Of a stretch of DNA of 64,000 bases, positions 61,323 through 64,000 are shown in pieces. Positions within the stretch are counted from its first letter, which is position 1; each line of letters opens with the position of its first letter. Location of the stretch: assembly GCF_000737065.1 (NCBI RefSeq), contig NZ_AQRC01000005.1:176026-240025 (forward strand). Direction: 5' to 3'. The position numbers and the translations under genes are program-made. The DNA is from Thioclava atlantica. GTDB taxonomy: Bacteria; Pseudomonadota; Alphaproteobacteria; Rhodobacterales; Rhodobacteraceae. The notes beneath the pieces were generated by a model. It was given only the letters and a program-made list of their open reading frames with translations, was not told the DNA's origin and searched no databases.

Positions 61323-62333
61323 ATGACTCACAACGTTTCTACCCCCACCCCGCAGTCGCCCTTTGTCATCCCTCCCGGGAACCACCCCCCTCTCTATATT
61401 CCGCGTCGTTCGCGTTCCGCTCCAGCCGAGGCGTGGCAGGAGGTATCCGGCGAAATCCATGACGAGTGGATCGAGATCGCGATGGATAAGGGCTTTCGCA
61501 TCGATCGCCGAGTGCGCGATCGCTATCACGTAGTCCTCGAATGTGAGGAATGCGGAGCGCATGTTGCACAGAAGCTCTTCACCCTGCGCACCGCGAGTGT
61601 CGCCTGCACGGCGTGTGAGGATGCTCGGCGACGCGAAGCAGCGAAGTTGGCCGGTCTTGATTTCCTCGGCTACGACATCGCCGACGCCAGTTACGGTTTC
61701 TATGAGGCAAGCTGTGGCCACACCTTGCGCCGACAGTTCGAGCTCATCGGGCGGGCTGCTCGAGGCGAAGTGGAAGCGCGCTGCGAGATTTGCCACCTCG
61801 CGCGCGAAGAAGACGAAGCGATCGAGAGAGGTTGGGAGCGGCTCGGCGCGGATCTTGCGAATGACCCGAATTACCGTATGTATCGGCACGAATGCGGCCA
61901 TGAACAACGGGTTGCACGCGCCAACATGCAGAGTGGACATGTCGATTGTGGTGCCTGCGGCGCATCCTGGTCCGCGCGATCTTCCGTCATTTATCTCCTC
62001 GATATCCGACACGGCGAGGATCATGTGTTGAAGTTGGGCTACAGCAATGACCCCGAGCGCCGCCACCGCTATCAGCTCGGCATTCCCAAAGATGCTTCGG
62101 TGACCATCCTGCGACAGGTCGAAATGAAATCCGGAAGCGTTGCCTGCTCCGCAGAAAAGACAATGCACGGCACCCTTAGGCGTCACCTCATCGAAGCGGT
62201 CGTGCCGCAAACGGAGTTTGCGCATCTCCTGAATACGACTGGCGAAGTATATCGTCCCTGGGCCCGCCCCGAGATTGAGAGTCTTCTCGATGCAGTCGTG
62301 CTCGCGCAGGCCAGCGGCGGGGTGAAGGTCTAA
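61323..62333 (+). CDS. Zinc-ribbon protein with C-terminal GIY-YIG (T5orf172-like) nuclease domain
   Basis: 336 residues. Residues about 70-220 contain repeated zinc-ribbon-like Cys/His pairs: CEECGAHVAQKLF with CTACED; ASCGHTLRRQFE with CEICHL; HECGHEQRVARA with CGACGAS. From about 222 a compact nuclease domain starts with SSVIYLLDIRHGEDHVLKLG (the GIY-YIG position and the K.GYS motif), YSNDPERRHRYQLG (catalytic Arg) and SAEKTMHGTLRRHL (metal-binding Glu). Probably a DNA endonuclease or sensor guided by the ribbons. It precedes an AAA+ gene by 78 bp with a terminator between. Role unknown: element maintenance or defence. Confidence 0.7.
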   Translation: MTHNVSTPTPQSPFVIPPGNHPPLYIPRRSRSAPAEAWQEVSGEIHDEWIEIAMDKGFRIDRRVRDRYHVVLECEECGAHVAQKLFTLRTASVACTACEDARRREAAKLAGLDFLGYDIADASYGFYEASCGHTLRRQFELIGRAARGEVEARCEICHLAREEDEAIERGWERLGADLANDPNYRMYRHECGHEQRVARANMQSGHVDCGACGASWSARSSVIYLLDIRHGEDHVLKLGYSNDPERRHRYQLGIPKDASVTILRQVEMKSGSVACSAEKTMHGTLRRHLIEAVVPQTEFAHLLNTTGEVYRPWARPEIESLLDAVVLAQASGGVKV

Positions 62334-62362
62334 GAACCTCTCGCTAGCTTTCTTCCCTTTCC

Positions 62363-62384
62363 CACCCCGGCTCTTGCCGGGGTG
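62363..62384 (+). terminator. Terminator after the GIY-YIG gene
   Basis: CACCCCGGC/GCCGGGGTG 9-bp stem with TCTT loop, followed by the T-rich CATCTTCTCTCT. The T-run is imperfect, so readthrough into the AAA gene is possible. Confidence 0.55.
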
Positions 62385-62411
62385 CATCTTCTCTCTGCCT
62401 GGAGCTGTCTT

Positions 62412-64000
62412 ATGAAAAGAACCAAAATCACCCCCGCGCCGCCTTGGGCGCCCTTTGCGGAAAACGTCATTGCCCGGCTTCGGTTGCGCCATGCGCTGAT
62501 CTTAGACAGCGCATGCGAAAATCCCGGAGAATGGGAGTCCAGTTTCGCGGAGGACACCAATGGGCCCGCGCCCGTTGAGGATTGGGAGACCGTGGGGAAC
62601 TCTACTGGAGAAAACTCATCATGTCGCTCACCTGCCTCCGACCGCGTGGCGCCGAACAGGGGCGCCACCGGCGAAGGTGACAAAAAAATGGGACCCAGCG
62701 ACGAACCTGACGAAGACCCGGCCGACATCGCAATCCCGACGAACGAACTCTTGATCGCCCTGCAACTTGCGGCCGCATTCGGGAACGAGACCGAGTTCCG
62801 CGAGCAACTCGCTCAAGGAGCGATCACCGTTCTTCACGGTCTCCACACGGATGACGTCAAATTCCTGACCTCCGTCATGGGCGACGCAATGTTGCCTCCG
62901 GGTTGGACGCTCGAAAGATTCGTTCACGGCTCGCCGCGCCAAACGCTTCTCTTCGCCGAAAGCGGTGCTGGGGCCGCATTTCTACCGGAGCGGCTAGCGC
63001 TTCGCGTCCCGCTCTTCATCGCCCATGTCGGCTCCCGCGATCTGCCCACTGCCTACCTGCGTCCGCCCTGCAAACAGATCACGTTCCTACCGCCTGACGC
63101 GGAGGTTTTGATGTTTCTGCTGCGTGCGAGCCACGGGGACATGGAAGCGATCGACGAAGAGGCAATTCGCGCCACTCTGCCCTCGCCCGAAGCGATGGCC
63201 AAATTCAGTCGCGAGCAGTGGTTGATTGCACTACGTGCACCGACAGCCCACGCGGTCGCTGAGCGGTTCGCAGGCTTCACCGAGAACCGCGCAGGAAAGT
63301 CTTTCTCGGGAAGGGTCCTACCTGATCTTGAGGCCATGGCAAAACGCACTCCGGTTCACGCGGAAGCGTGGCGGATGGTGCGAGATCTCGCTGCCTGGAA
63401 GGCAGGAGAGGTCGACTGGTCGGAACTTACACGCTCGCTTCTCCTTCATGGCGCACCCGGGACCGGCAAGACTTGGATTGCCCAAGCGATGGGCAAAAGC
63501 GCCGGCGTCGCCTTGGTGCAGACCAGTTTCGCGGAATGGCAAGCCGAAGGACACCTCGGTCACATGCTGGCCGCTATGCGGAAAAGTTTTGCCGAGGCGC
63601 GCACGGCGGCGCCTTGCGTCATGTTCATCGACGAGATCGACGCCGTGGGCAGTCGTGAGGATCGTGATCCGCGCAACAGAAACTATCGCGACCAGGTCAT
63701 CAACGCATTCCTTGAAGAAGTCGATGCGCTCTCCCGCGAACCAGGCGTCCTGCTTGTCGGTGCCTGCAACTACCCTACCCGCATTGATCCAGCGATCTTG
63801 CGACCGGGACGCTTCGACGTGTCGCTCGAAGTGCCGCTACCTGATCGTCACTTCCTGGTAGCCATGCTGCGTGACGCGCTGGCTGGAACGTTAACCGACG
63901 CGGATTTCGCAGAAATCGCGCGCGTCGCCGTTGGACATGCGCACACCGGGGTCATCCGGTCACCGATTCCGATAATATCCGGTCGGTCATTCCGATTTAA
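62412..64000 (+). CDS. AAA+ ATPase with unrecognised N-terminal region, open at window edge
   Basis: Open from ATG 62412 to the edge (529 codons). Residues 1-330 match no family I know; a low-complexity acidic/Ser stretch lies around 50-110. The AAA module has Walker A HGAPGTGKTWIAQ (about 347), Walker B APCVMFIDEIDAVGSRED (about 403) and second region of homology NYPTRIDPAILRPGRFDVSL (about 452), closest to Cdc48/FtsH/Bcs1-like ATPases. After ARVAVGHA the expected GxxGADI sensor-2 helix is missing and the DNA turns into IS-end-like repeats, so the gene is probably interrupted at about 63949. Confidence 0.75.
   Translation, partial: MKRTKITPAPPWAPFAENVIARLRLRHALILDSACENPGEWESSFAEDTNGPAPVEDWETVGNSTGENSSCRSPASDRVAPNRGATGEGDKKMGPSDEPDEDPADIAIPTNELLIALQLAAAFGNETEFREQLAQGAITVLHGLHTDDVKFLTSVMGDAMLPPGWTLERFVHGSPRQTLLFAESGAGAAFLPERLALRVPLFIAHVGSRDLPTAYLRPPCKQITFLPPDAEVLMFLLRASHGDMEAIDEEAIRATLPSPEAMAKFSREQWLIALRAPTAHAVAERFAGFTENRAGKSFSGRVLPDLEAMAKRTPVHAEAWRMVRDLAAWKAGEVDWSELTRSLLLHGAPGTGKTWIAQAMGKSAGVALVQTSFAEWQAEGHLGHMLAAMRKSFAEARTAAPCVMFIDEIDAVGSREDRDPRNRNYRDQVINAFLEEVDALSREPGVLLVGACNYPTRIDPAILRPGRFDVSLEVPLPDRHFLVAMLRDALAGTLTDADFAEIARVAVGHAHTGVIRSPIPIISGRSFRF
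63949..64000. mobile_element. Possible end of an IS21-type element inside the AAA gene
   Basis: The last 52 bases hold short repeats: GGTCATCCGGTCACCGATTC then CGGTCGGTCATTCCGATTTA, i.e. two copies of GGTCA..CCGATTCCGAT-like units. Multiple terminal repeats of this form (CATTCCGATTT with CGGTCAC) are seen at ends of IS21-family elements. Too short to be sure. Confidence 0.35.

Noticed and set aside
11460..64000. Second copy of the tRNA-Asn 3' end as attR
   Set aside because: I searched by eye for the T-arm/acceptor segment and found no copy; the site may be outside the window.
1..64000. CRISPR array, rRNA operon or riboswitch
   Set aside because: No regularly spaced repeats, no rRNA sequence and no recognisable riboswitch core seen.

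Overview
The window looks like chromosome of an alphaproteobacterium of the order Rhodobacterales. The GC-rich coding style, the lon / HU-like / tRNA-Val neighbourhood and above all the order hupT-hupU-hupV-hypF-hupS-hupL-hupC-hupD-hupF-hupG-hupH-hupJ-hupK-hypA-hypB-hupR-hypC-hypD-hypE (the Rhodobacter capsulatus arrangement) support this. The species cannot be named from the sequence alone.

Layout. 1-11.4 kb is ordinary core-type chromosome: a pirin (cut by the left edge), a Na/phosphate cotransporter, two tRNA-Val genes, an outer-membrane beta-barrel protein, a secreted Gly/Gln-rich protein, a formate/nitrite-type channel, an HU-like gene broken by an in-frame amber codon, lon, an EnvZ-like sensor kinase and a metallo-beta-lactamase-fold hydrolase. 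A tRNA-Asn at 11.4 kb is followed at once by a tyrosine integrase, and accessory DNA then continues to the right edge.

The accessory part begins with IS3 debris and a DUF421 gene remnant (13.5-14.9 kb), then a SAM methyltransferase and a galactofuranose-type sugar ABC operon (ytfQ-ytfR-ytfT-yjfF plus a FadR-type regulator, 16.1-21.4 kb). Next comes a TctCBA tripartite tricarboxylate transporter with a divergent TctD-like regulator and a TctE-like kinase fused to a periplasmic binding protein (21.8-29.2 kb). After a short stretch of broken genes comes a complete uptake [NiFe]-hydrogenase regulon (30.5-50.4 kb): HupUV senses H2, HupT and HupR relay the signal, HupSLC is the enzyme, and the Hup/Hyp accessory proteins build the NiFe(CN)2CO site.

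51-57 kb is a catabolic-looking cluster (flavin monooxygenase, RidA, DUF1028, LysR regulator, M20 hydrolase, Rieske oxygenase). Two promoters in it carry the same 15-bp TTAG-N7-CTAA motif. The cluster is flanked by a 145-bp direct repeat derived from an unusual gene that fuses two helix-turn-helix segments to a DNA-methyltransferase-like domain. The last 7 kb is plasmid/mobilisable-element-like: that HTH-methyltransferase gene, a ParS/MbcA-type protein, a Mob/Pre-type relaxase, a ribbon-helix-helix regulator with a paired GTATATAC operator, a zinc-ribbon GIY-YIG protein and an AAA+ ATPase that appears to be interrupted by an IS end at the right edge.

The least conventional items are the kinase/binding-protein fusion, the HTH-methyltransferase plus ParS-like pair with its duplicated tail, the GIY-YIG/AAA pair, and the amber-interrupted HU gene.
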